A DNA stretch of 52,451 nucleotides, taken from positions 1 to 52,451 of the forward strand of contig CAZHHM010000011.1 in NCBI GenBank assembly GCA_964532225.1. The letters run 5' to 3'. The DNA comes from CAZHHM01 sp964532225. Lineage in GTDB: Bacteria > Margulisbacteria > WOR-1 > JAKLHX01. Below the pieces are notes generated by a model. That model did not search any database. It had not been told where the DNA came from and was given only the letters and a program-made list of their open reading frames with translations. This document shows positions 8,450 through 16,405 of the stretch, piece after piece. A program made the translations under genes and the position numbers. Positions within the stretch are counted from its first letter, which is position 1; each line of letters opens with the position of its first letter.

Positions 8450-9687
8450 ATATATATGATAGTACGTTTAAGGATATCGGAAACGTTCATGTTCACGTAG
8501 TTCGAGACCCATACGTTATGTGTGTTCGTCGGATCGCAAACCCCCTGGATCTGGCCTACTGACAGCAGCGCGGCCATGATCGCGGGAGCAGGCATACTTT
8601 TTGCCGTGAGCATGAGACCCAGAAGTCCGGCTCCCATCCCCCATATGTTGAGCGGCCCCCGGTACAAAGAGAGCGGGGCAAGGACAGTAAAGAATATCAC
8701 ATAGTACAAAGGGTTTGAAGGGAGGACCTTTACCAGCAGCGGCGAAACTGCACTTGTTACATTGGGGTGCATGACCGCATTAAGCATCATGCCGATACCC
8801 ATTATGAGCGCTACCGCAGGACCTACAGAGTTTATCCCCTCATATATTGACCTGGTCAACAGGTTCACGCTGTCTTTCCCCGTTGTTGTAAAGAACCCCC
8901 ATATAAGCCCGGCTATCATTGCCGTGATGATCGGGAATTCAAAAGGCTGAGATGGCTTTGCCACAATGTTGTAGATGGAAAATCCCAGCACAAGTACCAG
9001 CGGGACCACCGGCGTGAACATGGCAGCTGCTGAAACAGGCTTTTTCTTGTCCTCTTTTTCTTCTGCCATCATGTCGAGGATGCCGTCCCTCCTGGTCTCA
9101 ACGAAAAGAAAGACCAATGTAGTAATGAACGAAAGTGCCCCCAGTATCCCGGCGAACCTGAGTATCTCTCCCTGTGAAAGCCCCAGCACGCTCATGTAGA
9201 GCTGCCAGTTTATCAGGTTGAATATCCCGCCGAGGCTCATTCCCATGATAAAAAGTGAGCCTGCCACCACCCTTGAAACACCCATCGACAGCATGATGGG
9301 CAGAACGATGCTTGCCACCATGATCACCGAACCAAGACCGCCGAGCACGGTAAAGAGCAGCGCCACTACCATGGTCAGGAAGACCGATACGAACAGCGTG
9401 TTATCGCCTGAAAGTTCGGCCACTTTCTTGATCAGCGTCTCAGCTATCCCTGACCTGCTTACGAACTGCGACAGCATGGAACCGAATAATATAGTAATGA
9501 TCGCAGCGCTAAGCCTTACGGAACCGCCGGCGATCACGTCCGCCGCGATGACCGGAGCCGGGATCCCCGCAAATACCGCTATAAGCACGGCCATTATCGG
9601 CAATGCAAGCAGCGCAGGGAGTTTGTTCAGATACATAAGGACAGCGAATATTATGAATATTATAAGAAGTAACAGACTTAATATCAT
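8398..9687 (-). CDS. Ion-transporter-superfamily permease (GntP/CitM/DcuC-like)
   Basis: 429 residues, almost entirely hydrophobic, with about 11-12 membrane helices. The layout matches ion-transporter-superfamily carriers: an N-terminal half with GSMLSQFVSRSGIAETLIKKVAELSG, a GLGSVIMVASIVLPIMLSMGVS segment and MGMSLGGIFNLINW, then a cytoplasmic loop rich in Glu and Lys near residue 210, and a C-terminal half containing GVCDPTNTHNVWVSNY. Such carriers take up organic acids such as citrate, gluconate or C4-dicarboxylates. The substrate is not predictable. TATAAT stands 8 bases before the ATG, so this is the likely first gene of the operon. Confidence 0.82.
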   Translation of the reverse strand: MILSLLLLIIFIIFAVLMYLNKLPALLALPIMAVLIAVFAGIPAPVIAADVIAGGSVRLSAAIITILFGSMLSQFVSRSGIAETLIKKVAELSGDNTLFVSVFLTMVVALLFTVLGGLGSVIMVASIVLPIMLSMGVSRVVAGSLFIMGMSLGGIFNLINWQLYMSVLGLSQGEILRFAGILGALSFITTLVFLFVETRRDGILDMMAEEKEDKKKPVSAAAMFTPVVPLVLVLGFSIYNIVAKPSQPFEFPIITAMIAGLIWGFFTTTGKDSVNLLTRSIYEGINSVGPAVALIMGIGMMLNAVMHPNVTSAVSPLLVKVLPSNPLYYVIFFTVLAPLSLYRGPLNIWGMGAGLLGLMLTAKSMPAPAIMAALLSVGQIQGVCDPTNTHNVWVSNYVNMNVSDILKRTIIYMWVLAMLGLAAGAFLFF

Positions 9688-9695
9688 ATAGCAGG

Positions 9696-9701
9696 ATTAT
9701 A
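9696..9701 (-). promoter_or_regulatory. Putative -10 box of the transporter operon (leaderless)
   Basis: TATAAT on the minus strand ends 8 bases before the transporter ATG at 9687. No Shine-Dalgarno and no clear -35 are seen. A start of transcription close to the ATG is inferred. Confidence 0.5.
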
Positions 9702-9708
9702 GCAGAAA

Positions 9709-9747
9709 GTCATTGCGAGGGCGCCATCATTGCGAGCGGAGCAAAGC
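9709..9747. repeat. REP-like intergenic repeat remnant
   Basis: Two copies of CATTGCGAG within 25 bases, the second followed by CGGAGCAAAGC. This resembles the widespread intergenic repeat family built on TCATTGCGAGCGAAGC. It lies between the pgi terminator and the transporter promoter. Family membership is from memory of that motif. Confidence 0.5.
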
Positions 9748-9748
9748 A

Positions 9749-9784
9749 AAAAAAGCCGGAGGCAATGCCCCCGGCCTTTTAAAA
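9749..9784 (-). terminator. Rho-independent terminator after pgi
   Basis: Read on the minus strand, a stem GCCGGGGGC / GCCTCCGGC with a 3-base loop and one mismatch is followed by a run of T. It lies 15-50 bases after the pgi stop. A-rich bases on the other side mean it may also act weakly on the plus strand. Confidence 0.85.
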
Positions 9785-9798
9785 GATATTTTTCGGAC

Positions 9799-11448
9799 TT
9801 ATTGGCCGATCGTTCCGTTAAGGAACATGCGGAACAGGTCCTTGGTGGAACTGTTTAAACCCTCATACACATGAGGGTTAGTTCTGTCAGAAACATTAAG
9901 GGACATTCTGTTCCTCATATCGACGCCAAGTTTTTTACCGAGCTCAACGCCGAACTGGTCAAAAGCATTTATCCCCCAAATGAACGACTGAGCTGCGACC
10001 CTGTGCTCCTCAAGCGAAAGGAGAAGCCCTGCCTCGAACGGGCTCTGTTCATTAAGGAGGATGACATTTGACGGTCTGTCCCCGGGGAAGAACCTGTGCT
10101 GATCGGCATCTTCCTTACCAAAAGCGAGCGCATCCGGCTGAGCGAAGAAATTGGTCATCAATTCCTTGTGGTGGGATATCCCGTTCTTTCCGGCGACCTC
10201 ATACTGAGGTTTTATGAAACCGACGAAGTCGCATGGGATCACGGCAGTGCCCTGATGTATAAGCTGATAGAAAGAGTGCTGGCCGTTAGTTCCAGGCTCC
10301 CCAAAGATCACCGCACCTGTTGAGTAATCAATAGGCATGCCGTCTTTGTCAACTCTTTTGCCCAGGCTTTCCATGGACAGCTGCTGTATATGCGCCGGGA
10401 ACCTGGAATATGACTGCGCATAAGGCAGTACGGCCCTTGAGCCCCTGCCTAGGAAATTGATGTTCCATACGTCCAGAGATCCTAGGATCAGAGGGATGTT
10501 CTTTATGAAGGGTTCTGTCCTGAAATGTTCGTCCATCCAATGCGCGCCTTCAAGGACCTTATGAAAGTTGTCATAGCCAAGATACAGTGAAAGAGGTAGT
10601 GCACCAACAGCTGATGTTGCGCTGAACCTGCCCCCTACCCAGTCCCAAAAAGCAAAAGCGTTGTCCACATCTATACCGAAGCTGCCGACCTTGTCTAGAG
10701 CAGTAGACACGGCAACGAAATGCTTCTTAATGATATCCTCGTTGCTGTTATCTCTGGAATGCAGTTTCTTTAAGGCCCATTCTTTAGCGGTTTCGGCATT
10801 CTTCATGGTCTCTGCCGTGGTGAATGTCTTTGAAACTATTATGAACAACGTCTTATCGGCAGGCAGGTCCTTGGACACGGTTGAAAAGTCCGTCCCGTCC
10901 ACATTGGCGACAAAATGGAGCTTTATTCCCGGTACAGAATACGGCTCACACGCTTTTGCCAGGTACTCAGGACCGAGATAAGAGCCCCCTATACCGATAG
11001 CGACAATGTGCTCGAACTTCTCACTGGTAACGCCGGTGCGTTTCCCTGAAAGGACCTCTTCCGAGAATAGTTTGACCTTTGAAAGCACTGCTTTAACTTC
11101 TGGCATGACATCATTCCCGTCAACGATCACTTTCCTGTCAGAAAGGTTCCTTAACGCGGTATGCAGAACGGCTCTTTTCTCGGTATTGTTCATTATCTCG
11201 CCGCTATACATCCTTTGGATATTTTCCTGAACGTTCATCTCTTCGGTAAGCATCTTCAGACATCCCAACACTTCCGAAGTCACGTTCTGTCTTGAGTAGT
11301 CAAGAACTATCCTGTCTGTGCGCACGGACATCGACAGCGCCCTGTTCGGGTCTTTTGCGAACAGTTCCTTAAGCTGCGGGACACCTACATGCGCAAGCCC
11401 TAACAGATTTGAATGCGATGAAGTCTTTGTAAACCTTGGTCCGCTCAT
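9799..11448 (-). CDS. pgi: Glucose-6-phosphate isomerase
   Basis: 549 residues from the ATG at 11448, the length of the well-known E. coli enzyme. It interconverts glucose-6-phosphate and fructose-6-phosphate in glycolysis. Visible motifs are VAIGIGGSYLGPEYL, SKTFTTAETMKNA, WDWVGGRFSATSAVG, GTNGQHSFYQLIHQG (catalytic Gln-His region) and a C-terminal INAFDQFGVELGK with the catalytic Lys. I chose ATG 11448 because AGGAGG stands 5 bases upstream. An in-frame ATG at 11514 would add 22 residues, and a TATAAT lies 11 bases before that one. A terminator follows the stop. Confidence 0.96.
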   Translation of the reverse strand: MSGPRFTKTSSHSNLLGLAHVGVPQLKELFAKDPNRALSMSVRTDRIVLDYSRQNVTSEVLGCLKMLTEEMNVQENIQRMYSGEIMNNTEKRAVLHTALRNLSDRKVIVDGNDVMPEVKAVLSKVKLFSEEVLSGKRTGVTSEKFEHIVAIGIGGSYLGPEYLAKACEPYSVPGIKLHFVANVDGTDFSTVSKDLPADKTLFIIVSKTFTTAETMKNAETAKEWALKKLHSRDNSNEDIIKKHFVAVSTALDKVGSFGIDVDNAFAFWDWVGGRFSATSAVGALPLSLYLGYDNFHKVLEGAHWMDEHFRTEPFIKNIPLILGSLDVWNINFLGRGSRAVLPYAQSYSRFPAHIQQLSMESLGKRVDKDGMPIDYSTGAVIFGEPGTNGQHSFYQLIHQGTAVIPCDFVGFIKPQYEVAGKNGISHHKELMTNFFAQPDALAFGKEDADQHRFFPGDRPSNVILLNEQSPFEAGLLLSLEEHRVAAQSFIWGINAFDQFGVELGKKLGVDMRNRMSLNVSDRTNPHVYEGLNSSTKDLFRMFLNGTIGQ

Positions 11449-11453
11449 GTTTT

Positions 11454-11459
11454 CCTCCT
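11454..11459 (-). promoter_or_regulatory. Strong ribosome-binding site deciding the pgi start
   Basis: AGGAGG on the minus strand, 5 bases before ATG 11448. It supports the internal start rather than the upstream ATG at 11514. Confidence 0.8.
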
Positions 11460-11525
11460 GTGGGATTATTTTCTGTCCGCATATTTCATCGAACGGTATC
11501 AGCGGGAATTTCATGGAATATGCTA

Positions 11526-11531
11526 ATTATA
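11526..11531 (-). promoter_or_regulatory. Putative -10 box of pgi
   Basis: TATAAT on the minus strand about 78 bases before the preferred pgi start and 11 bases before the alternative ATG 11514. No convincing -35 is visible. Confidence 0.45.
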
Positions 11532-11591
11532 GCGCAATTTGTGAAAAGGCCCGGGAAGTGATGAGGAGGGAGAAGGCGGGAAAGAACCCGG

Positions 11592-11900
11592 TCACAGGAA
11601 GCGGGAGCCGAACTTAAGCTTTATACCGCTTGAATAATCAAGGACGGTCCTGTCATCCAGATCGATATGACGCTTGCCGTACAGGAGCTCATCGACAGGA
11701 AGCGGGATATTAATAAGATACTTCTCTCTGGCCGGCGCTTCGGGAGACTTGAAAGAACAGGAAGCCGTAAGACCGGCACCGTCAAAGCCCCCGAGCGCCC
11801 CTTCGGGCGGGCGGCAGTAGATGGTGCCGGCTGCGCTTGCGCTCCCCAGCCAAATGGCTGAAATAATGCCGGTCATGACCATCGCTACTGTTGCCCGCAT
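11592..11900 (-). CDS. Small exported hypothetical protein
   Basis: 102 residues that I do not recognise. The N-terminus (MRATVAMVMTGIISAIWLGSASA) is a good Sec signal peptide with an ASA cleavage site. The mature protein is about 78 residues with two cysteines (Cys29 and Cys48 of the precursor) that could form a disulfide, and ends in short beta-like segments (RTVLDYSSGIKLKFGSRFL). It follows the NAGPA-domain gene by 56 bases on the same strand, so the two may be co-expressed. The ribosome-binding site is weak. Confidence 0.55.
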   Translation of the reverse strand: MRATVAMVMTGIISAIWLGSASAAGTIYCRPPEGALGGFDGAGLTASCSFKSPEAPAREKYLINIPLPVDELLYGKRHIDLDDRTVLDYSSGIKLKFGSRFL

Positions 11901-11956
11901 GCATATAACATCGCTACCTCTTCCGGATTTCTTGCATCGATTTTTTCGCGAACTTT

Positions 11957-12949
11957 TCAGCGGTCTTTGCCGGGGTCAGGGACAGTGAATACAGGGAACC
12001 TGACCTTGAAGCGGTCGGATGTTTCGAATTTGGCATTGAGCATAGGGGCCTCGATACACCTCTCATCGTCGAACTTCATTATGAGGAGCACTTTGCCGTC
12101 CTTCAGTCCCCTGACCAGGAACCTGTCCTTGCCGATATCAAGAGCCAGAGCCGAAAGTATCTCTATCCTTCTGGTCCCTTTGCCCTCGTCCTGCCCTATC
12201 ATGACGGAAGGGAGCATTTTTTTCTCGTGAACAACAAGTATGTTCGGCATCGGGGTCTTAGGGCTGCGCAACACCTCTCCCCTGTAATACAGCCCGGAAG
12301 AGCCTCCGCCGTCGAGGTTCATGGCCTCAACGCAGCCAAGGTCCTTCATGATATCAGCAAGCTCCCTGAAATCCACCGCGGTGTTGACCGTGACAAAGAG
12401 AGCTTTATTGTCCCATGTGATGCCTACCGCGCTCCTGTTCCTGTCCCCGAAAAGATTGGGATCGCTGAAACCTTCGGAAGCTGGGTCCACCACGACCTGA
12501 CCTGAAGAAAGCAGCCTGGGCCCGCAGGATATGACCGCCTTGTACTTGCTCCAGTCCATATGGCGGTAGCGCTCGACCGTTATGAACTCGACCTCATTGT
12601 CATAGGTGATCGCCATGGCCGTGCCAAGACCGCCAAAATGGACCAGTGAGCCGTCCACCACCACGTCCCCCACCGGAAGATAAGTGTTCTTGCAGAAGAA
12701 ATTGCCGTTTATGGCTGCTGCGGGGGATTCACGGGAGACCATGCTTTCAAATCCTTCCGGCGCCTTTGGAAAATCCTTCGCGACAACGGGGGTAAGCATG
12801 ACATAGGGGTCCTCGAGGTCTATGGTCACCACATCGACGTTCTTTCCCAGAACGGCCATATTGTCATAGGTTATGCTGTCAGGGGCAGCGTAAGCCGCTC
12901 CGGCCGTTAACCAGACCATGGCAGCAAGAAGACAGCCAAAATATCTCAT
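11957..12949 (-). CDS. Exported NAGPA-domain protein (phosphodiester glycosidase family)
   Basis: 330 residues with a signal peptide ending near AAYAAPDS. The core (about residues 40-245) shows the phosphodiester-glycosidase (NAGPA) domain signatures: AAINGNFF, VISCGPRLLSSGQVVVDP, RNRSAVGITWDNKALFVTVN, and the C-terminal AMNLDGGGSSGLYYRG with the family's conserved LDGGGSS. Bacterial members cleave or bind glycosyl phosphodiesters and related envelope glycans outside the membrane. The last 80 residues form a separate tail. A strong ribosome-binding site (AGGAGG) precedes the ATG. Confidence 0.88.
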   Translation of the reverse strand: MRYFGCLLAAMVWLTAGAAYAAPDSITYDNMAVLGKNVDVVTIDLEDPYVMLTPVVAKDFPKAPEGFESMVSRESPAAAINGNFFCKNTYLPVGDVVVDGSLVHFGGLGTAMAITYDNEVEFITVERYRHMDWSKYKAVISCGPRLLSSGQVVVDPASEGFSDPNLFGDRNRSAVGITWDNKALFVTVNTAVDFRELADIMKDLGCVEAMNLDGGGSSGLYYRGEVLRSPKTPMPNILVVHEKKMLPSVMIGQDEGKGTRRIEILSALALDIGKDRFLVRGLKDGKVLLIMKFDDERCIEAPMLNAKFETSDRFKVRFPVFTVPDPGKDR

Positions 12950-12994
12950 GGCTTCCTCCTATATAGAACATTCGTGGTTTAAGGGGGTATTCTT

Positions 12995-13006
12995 GCGGCA
13001 TGCCGC
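12995..13006. repeat. Perfect 12-bp palindrome upstream of the NAGPA-domain gene
   Basis: GCGGCATGCCGC in the 77-base gap between pepA and the NAGPA-domain gene. It could be a regulator binding site or part of an RNA hairpin. No run of T follows, so it is not a standard terminator. Confidence 0.4.
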
Positions 13007-13026
13007 GTGTTAAAGAAGTATGCCCG

Positions 13027-14523
13027 TTATTGCTCTAAAAGATAATTTACCGCGGTAAAGACCCCGACACCGGTAGGCCCTTTTTTCAGGTGCCCGACCG
13101 CCCTGTCAAGATCGGCAGTACCTGCGATGTCGATGTGCACCCACGGGGTGTCTCCGACGAACTCTTTTATGAAGGTCGCCCCGCTGCTCGTCCCGGCCTT
13201 TCCCAGGTTGGACGCGTTCTTGATGTCAGCGACATCGCTTTTAAGATATTCTCTGTATTCCTTGTAGAGAGGAAGCTGCCACAGGCGCTCACCCGACCTG
13301 GCAGCCGAAGAGATGACCTCTTTGATAAATGACTTGTCGTTGCCAAGTATGCCTGAAGCGACATCCCCAAGGGCCACGACACAGGCCCCTGTCAGTGTGG
13401 CAAAGTCGATCAGCTTCACCGCTCCCATTTTTTTTGCGTAAGTAACGGCATCCGCCAGGATAACGCGTCCCTCGGCATCGGTCGAGATTATCTCTATAGT
13501 CTTTCCGGACATAGATCCGATGACATCCCCGGGCTTCAGCGCTCCTCCGTCAGGCATGTTCTCTGTAAGAGGCATGACAGCTATTACGTTCTGTCTGATA
13601 CCCAGCTCGGCGATCGCCTGCATGGCAAAAAGGACAGCGGCCGCCCCGGCCATATCGGTCTTCATCTCCTCCATTTTTTTGGATGGCTTGAGTGAAATTC
13701 CGCCGGAATCGAACGTGATGCCTTTACCGATCAGCGCTATCGGTTTTTTTGAGGCCGGACCTCCGTTGTGCTCAAGCACGACTACTTTCGGCTCTTCGGT
13801 ACTGCCCTTCGCTATCCCCCACAAAGCATCCATATTATTTGCAAGTATCTCCTTTTTGCCAAGTACTTTGCATTTCAGGCCTGAAGCCGAGGCCACTTTT
13901 CTGGCCGTCTCCGCGAATACCGAAGGGGTCAGTTTGTTCGAAGGCATGTTGACAAGGTCCCTTGCCTTATTTATCGCTCCGGCAACTGTCCCTGCCAGTT
14001 CGCAGGCCTTGATGAACTCCTTTATTTTTTTCTGGTCGCTGTCAATGACGGTAAGCTGGATTATGCGCGCATCATCTTTGTCCGAACTCTTGTAATTGAC
14101 CAGTTCATGCTCTTCGATGATCGAAGTTTCCGCCACCGCCCTGCATGCGTCAAAAGGCCTAAGACCGCCGACCCCTGCTCCGTGGACAACAGTTGCGATA
14201 TCAGCAGCTTTGATGCGTTTTGCGGCCTTGATGGCTGATGCGGCCGCTTTCCTGACGACATCAAGGTCCATACCGGTATTTTTCCCGAGGCCGACAACTA
14301 TGACCCTGTCGGCACTTAGCTTTCCCTGAGAGTGAATGACCGTGGTCGTGCCCGTCTTCCCTGATATCTCTCCTGAAGCTATGAGCTTTGCTATCAGGCC
14401 TCCAAGCGCTTTGTCCACAGCGGCCGTCGCTCCACCGGGTTTTGGTATGTTCTCAAATACATTGACAACAAGAGCGTCACATTTGACCTTGATGATATCG
14501 CCGTTCTTTACTGTTATCTTCAT
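13027..14523 (-). CDS. pepA: Leucyl aminopeptidase (M17 family)
   Basis: 498 residues, typical of PepA. The N-terminal macro-like domain (about 1-150) is followed by the M17 catalytic domain with LIGKGITFDSGGISLKPS (metal and catalytic Lys), MKTDMAGAAAV, and the signature STDAEGRVILADA, where the usual first Asn is replaced by Ser. It is a two-metal cytosolic enzyme that removes N-terminal residues, and some homologues also bind DNA. It starts 5 bases after the lemA-family gene with no clear Shine-Dalgarno. Confidence 0.95.
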   Translation of the reverse strand: MKITVKNGDIIKVKCDALVVNVFENIPKPGGATAAVDKALGGLIAKLIASGEISGKTGTTTVIHSQGKLSADRVIVVGLGKNTGMDLDVVRKAAASAIKAAKRIKAADIATVVHGAGVGGLRPFDACRAVAETSIIEEHELVNYKSSDKDDARIIQLTVIDSDQKKIKEFIKACELAGTVAGAINKARDLVNMPSNKLTPSVFAETARKVASASGLKCKVLGKKEILANNMDALWGIAKGSTEEPKVVVLEHNGGPASKKPIALIGKGITFDSGGISLKPSKKMEEMKTDMAGAAAVLFAMQAIAELGIRQNVIAVMPLTENMPDGGALKPGDVIGSMSGKTIEIISTDAEGRVILADAVTYAKKMGAVKLIDFATLTGACVVALGDVASGILGNDKSFIKEVISSAARSGERLWQLPLYKEYREYLKSDVADIKNASNLGKAGTSSGATFIKEFVGDTPWVHIDIAGTADLDRAVGHLKKGPTGVGVFTAVNYLLEQ

Positions 14524-14528
14524 ATTGG

Positions 14529-15095
14529 TTAAAAGCTCACTTTAGGGGCCTGAGCGGCACCTTCAGCAGCCTTGAAAAGGTCCTTTTCCCCGTCGAACCC
14601 GAACAATCCCGCAAATATCGACGTGGGGAACCTCCTCACCGTTGTGTTGTAGTCCTGAACTGTCTCGTTGAACCTTTTTCTCTCTACAGCTATCCTGTTC
14701 TCGCTGCCTTCAAGGCTGTCCATAAGCTGGCGGAAGTTGGCATCAGACTTTAACTGCGGATAGTTCTCCACTATCGCAAGCAATCTTGACAGTGCGCCCT
14801 CAAGACCGTTGGTCGCCTCGACCTTTTGTCCCACTGTCGTTGCTCCGGCAAGCCTTGCTCTTGCAGCGGCGACATTTTCGAATATGCCCTTTTCCTGCTT
14901 CGCGTAACCCTTTACGCTTTCGACAAGATTGGGGATAAGATCGAACCTTCTCTGATACTGGTTCTCTACCTGGGCCCATGCGGCACTGACCGCAACGTCC
15001 TTGGCGACCAGGCTGTTATATACTCCGATTATTGATGCGACTAAGATGACCGCCGCGACCGCTATTCCTATCAACCACCACATTGCTTTAGACAT
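14529..15095 (-). CDS. lemA: LemA family membrane protein
   Basis: 188 residues. A single N-terminal membrane helix (IGIAVAAVILVASIIGVYNSLV) is followed by the family signature AWAQVENQYQRRFDLIPNLVESVKGYAKQEKGIFENVAAAR and a helical core ending in RRFPTSIFAGLFGF. The function of LemA proteins is not settled. They are very often next to TPM-domain proteins, as here, which supports a joint role at the membrane. Confidence 0.94.
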   Translation of the reverse strand: MSKAMWWLIGIAVAAVILVASIIGVYNSLVAKDVAVSAAWAQVENQYQRRFDLIPNLVESVKGYAKQEKGIFENVAAARARLAGATTVGQKVEATNGLEGALSRLLAIVENYPQLKSDANFRQLMDSLEGSENRIAVERKRFNETVQDYNTTVRRFPTSIFAGLFGFDGEKDLFKAAEGAAQAPKVSF

Positions 15096-15134
15096 ACTTT
15101 TCTCCTTTCATGCGCGCAGGACCCTGCGCCTTTA

Positions 15135-15983
15135 CTACCAGGACCTTCCGGCCCCTCCTCCGCCCGAACTTCCGCCGCTGAAACCTCCGAACCCTCCGCC
15201 AAATGAACCTCCCCCGAAACCGCCTGTCCATCTGCCTGATGAGCCTCCCCAGCCGGGACCTCCGGAAAGACCTTTTCCTCCGCTGCCCGCCATCATAAGC
15301 CCGATGACGGCTCCGATCACTGCTCCGATGATCTGAGCAAAGACAAATCCGATAACAGCCCCTATGAGAGCAGAGAACAATGAAGCTCCCAGCGATCTGG
15401 TCTTGACCATCGCCAGGACTATCAAAGCGAATATCACGCCGAATATGATGAACAAGAGGGAATTATCCGAGCTCTTTTTCGTGCCTCCCCCTTCATTAAT
15501 GTCCTTTTCTATCTGAGCGGCCAGCATATCCACTGAATCCGCCATCCCCGTACCGAAATCGCCTTTCCGCATCTGCGGTATCAGCTTTTCGTCCATGACC
15601 CTTCCTGCAAAACCGTCGGTTATGGAACCCTCGAGGCCGTACCCTGTTTCGATCTCTGTACGTCTCTCTTCGATCGCTGTGAGCAGGACCAGACCGTTGT
15701 CCTTGCCTTTTTGACCTATGCCCCATTTATTGAGTATCTCGGTGGCATATTCTTTTGGCGTCAACGGGTCCGTGGTCTTGACCGTTACGACCGAGATCTC
15801 GGCCCCGGTCTTTTTCTTGAGAGCTTCTATTGCCCTTTCCATCCTGGCTGAACTGGCGCTGTCGATCACTCCGGCATAATCATTTACATAGCCGTAAGGG
15901 ACTGGCAGCTTAACGCTTGCGAATGCTGATGCTGAAAGAAGCATTAGACCGGCGATCGCGGCAAAAGATCTGATTTTTAGCAT
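15135..15983 (-). CDS. TPM-domain membrane protein (YgcG-like)
   Basis: 282 residues. A signal peptide ends near ASAFAS, followed by the TPM domain (about residues 28-165) with YVNDYAGVIDSASSARME, the EISVVTV strand and DNGLVLLTAIEERRTEIETGYGLEG, and the C-terminal DKLIPQMRKGDFGTGM type motif (here DEKLIPQM). Then come two or three membrane helices and a Gly/Ser/Trp-rich tail ending in GRSW. The start overlaps the ndk stop by 7 bases. It is paired with a LemA gene, the commonest context of this family. Biochemical function is uncertain. Confidence 0.92.
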   Translation of the reverse strand: MLKIRSFAAIAGLMLLSASAFASVKLPVPYGYVNDYAGVIDSASSARMERAIEALKKKTGAEISVVTVKTTDPLTPKEYATEILNKWGIGQKGKDNGLVLLTAIEERRTEIETGYGLEGSITDGFAGRVMDEKLIPQMRKGDFGTGMADSVDMLAAQIEKDINEGGGTKKSSDNSLLFIIFGVIFALIVLAMVKTRSLGASLFSALIGAVIGFVFAQIIGAVIGAVIGLMMAGSGGKGLSGGPGWGGSSGRWTGGFGGGSFGGGFGGFSGGSSGGGGAGRSW

Positions 15984-16405
15984 TTTCCCTCCCCGAAAAA
16001 TATGCCGATCTCACGCACCGCGCTCTCGGGCGAGTCGGAGCCGTGGACGGTGTTCTTGATAACTCCGCCTTTCGGATAATCGAACTTAAAATCGGCCCTG
16101 ATGGTCCCGGGCTCTGCTTTTTCGGGGACCGTAGCGCCCATTATCCTTCTCATCAGGAATATCGCCTCCGGACCCCGGACCTTGATGACCACGGACTTGC
16201 CGGACATTATGTAGTCGACAAGGCCTTCGTAATACGGCTTGCCTTTATGCTCTGAATAGAGCTTCTCGGCCTGCTCTCTTGTTACCATGAGCTCTTTGCT
16301 GGCTGCAATTTCAAGCCCTGCGGATATTATCCTCTCAAGTATCTTACCGACCAGCTTCCGCTCGGTGCCGTCCGGCTTGATTATGACAAGGGTCGATTCG
16401 ATCAA
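15977..16405 (-). CDS. ndk: Nucleoside diphosphate kinase
   Basis: 142 residues, the normal size. It transfers the gamma-phosphate between nucleoside triphosphates and diphosphates through a phospho-histidine. The motifs ESTLVIIKPDG, the MGATVPEKAEPGTIRADF segment and the active-site NTVHGSDSPESA (His nucleophile) are all present. The ATG overlaps the argH stop as ATGA. Confidence 0.97.
   Translation of the reverse strand: MIESTLVIIKPDGTERKLVGKILERIISAGLEIAASKELMVTREQAEKLYSEHKGKPYYEGLVDYIMSGKSVVIKVRGPEAIFLMRRIMGATVPEKAEPGTIRADFKFDYPKGGVIKNTVHGSDSPESAVREIGIFFGEGKC

Noticed and set aside
13520..14095. Open frame antisense to pepA (191 codons)
   Set aside because: Shadow frame; rich in Ser, Pro and Phe, with no motif.
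15135..15250. Low-complexity Gly/Ser/Pro-rich stretch as a repeat element
   Set aside because: It is the normal Gly/Ser-rich tail of TPM-domain proteins, read on the minus strand.
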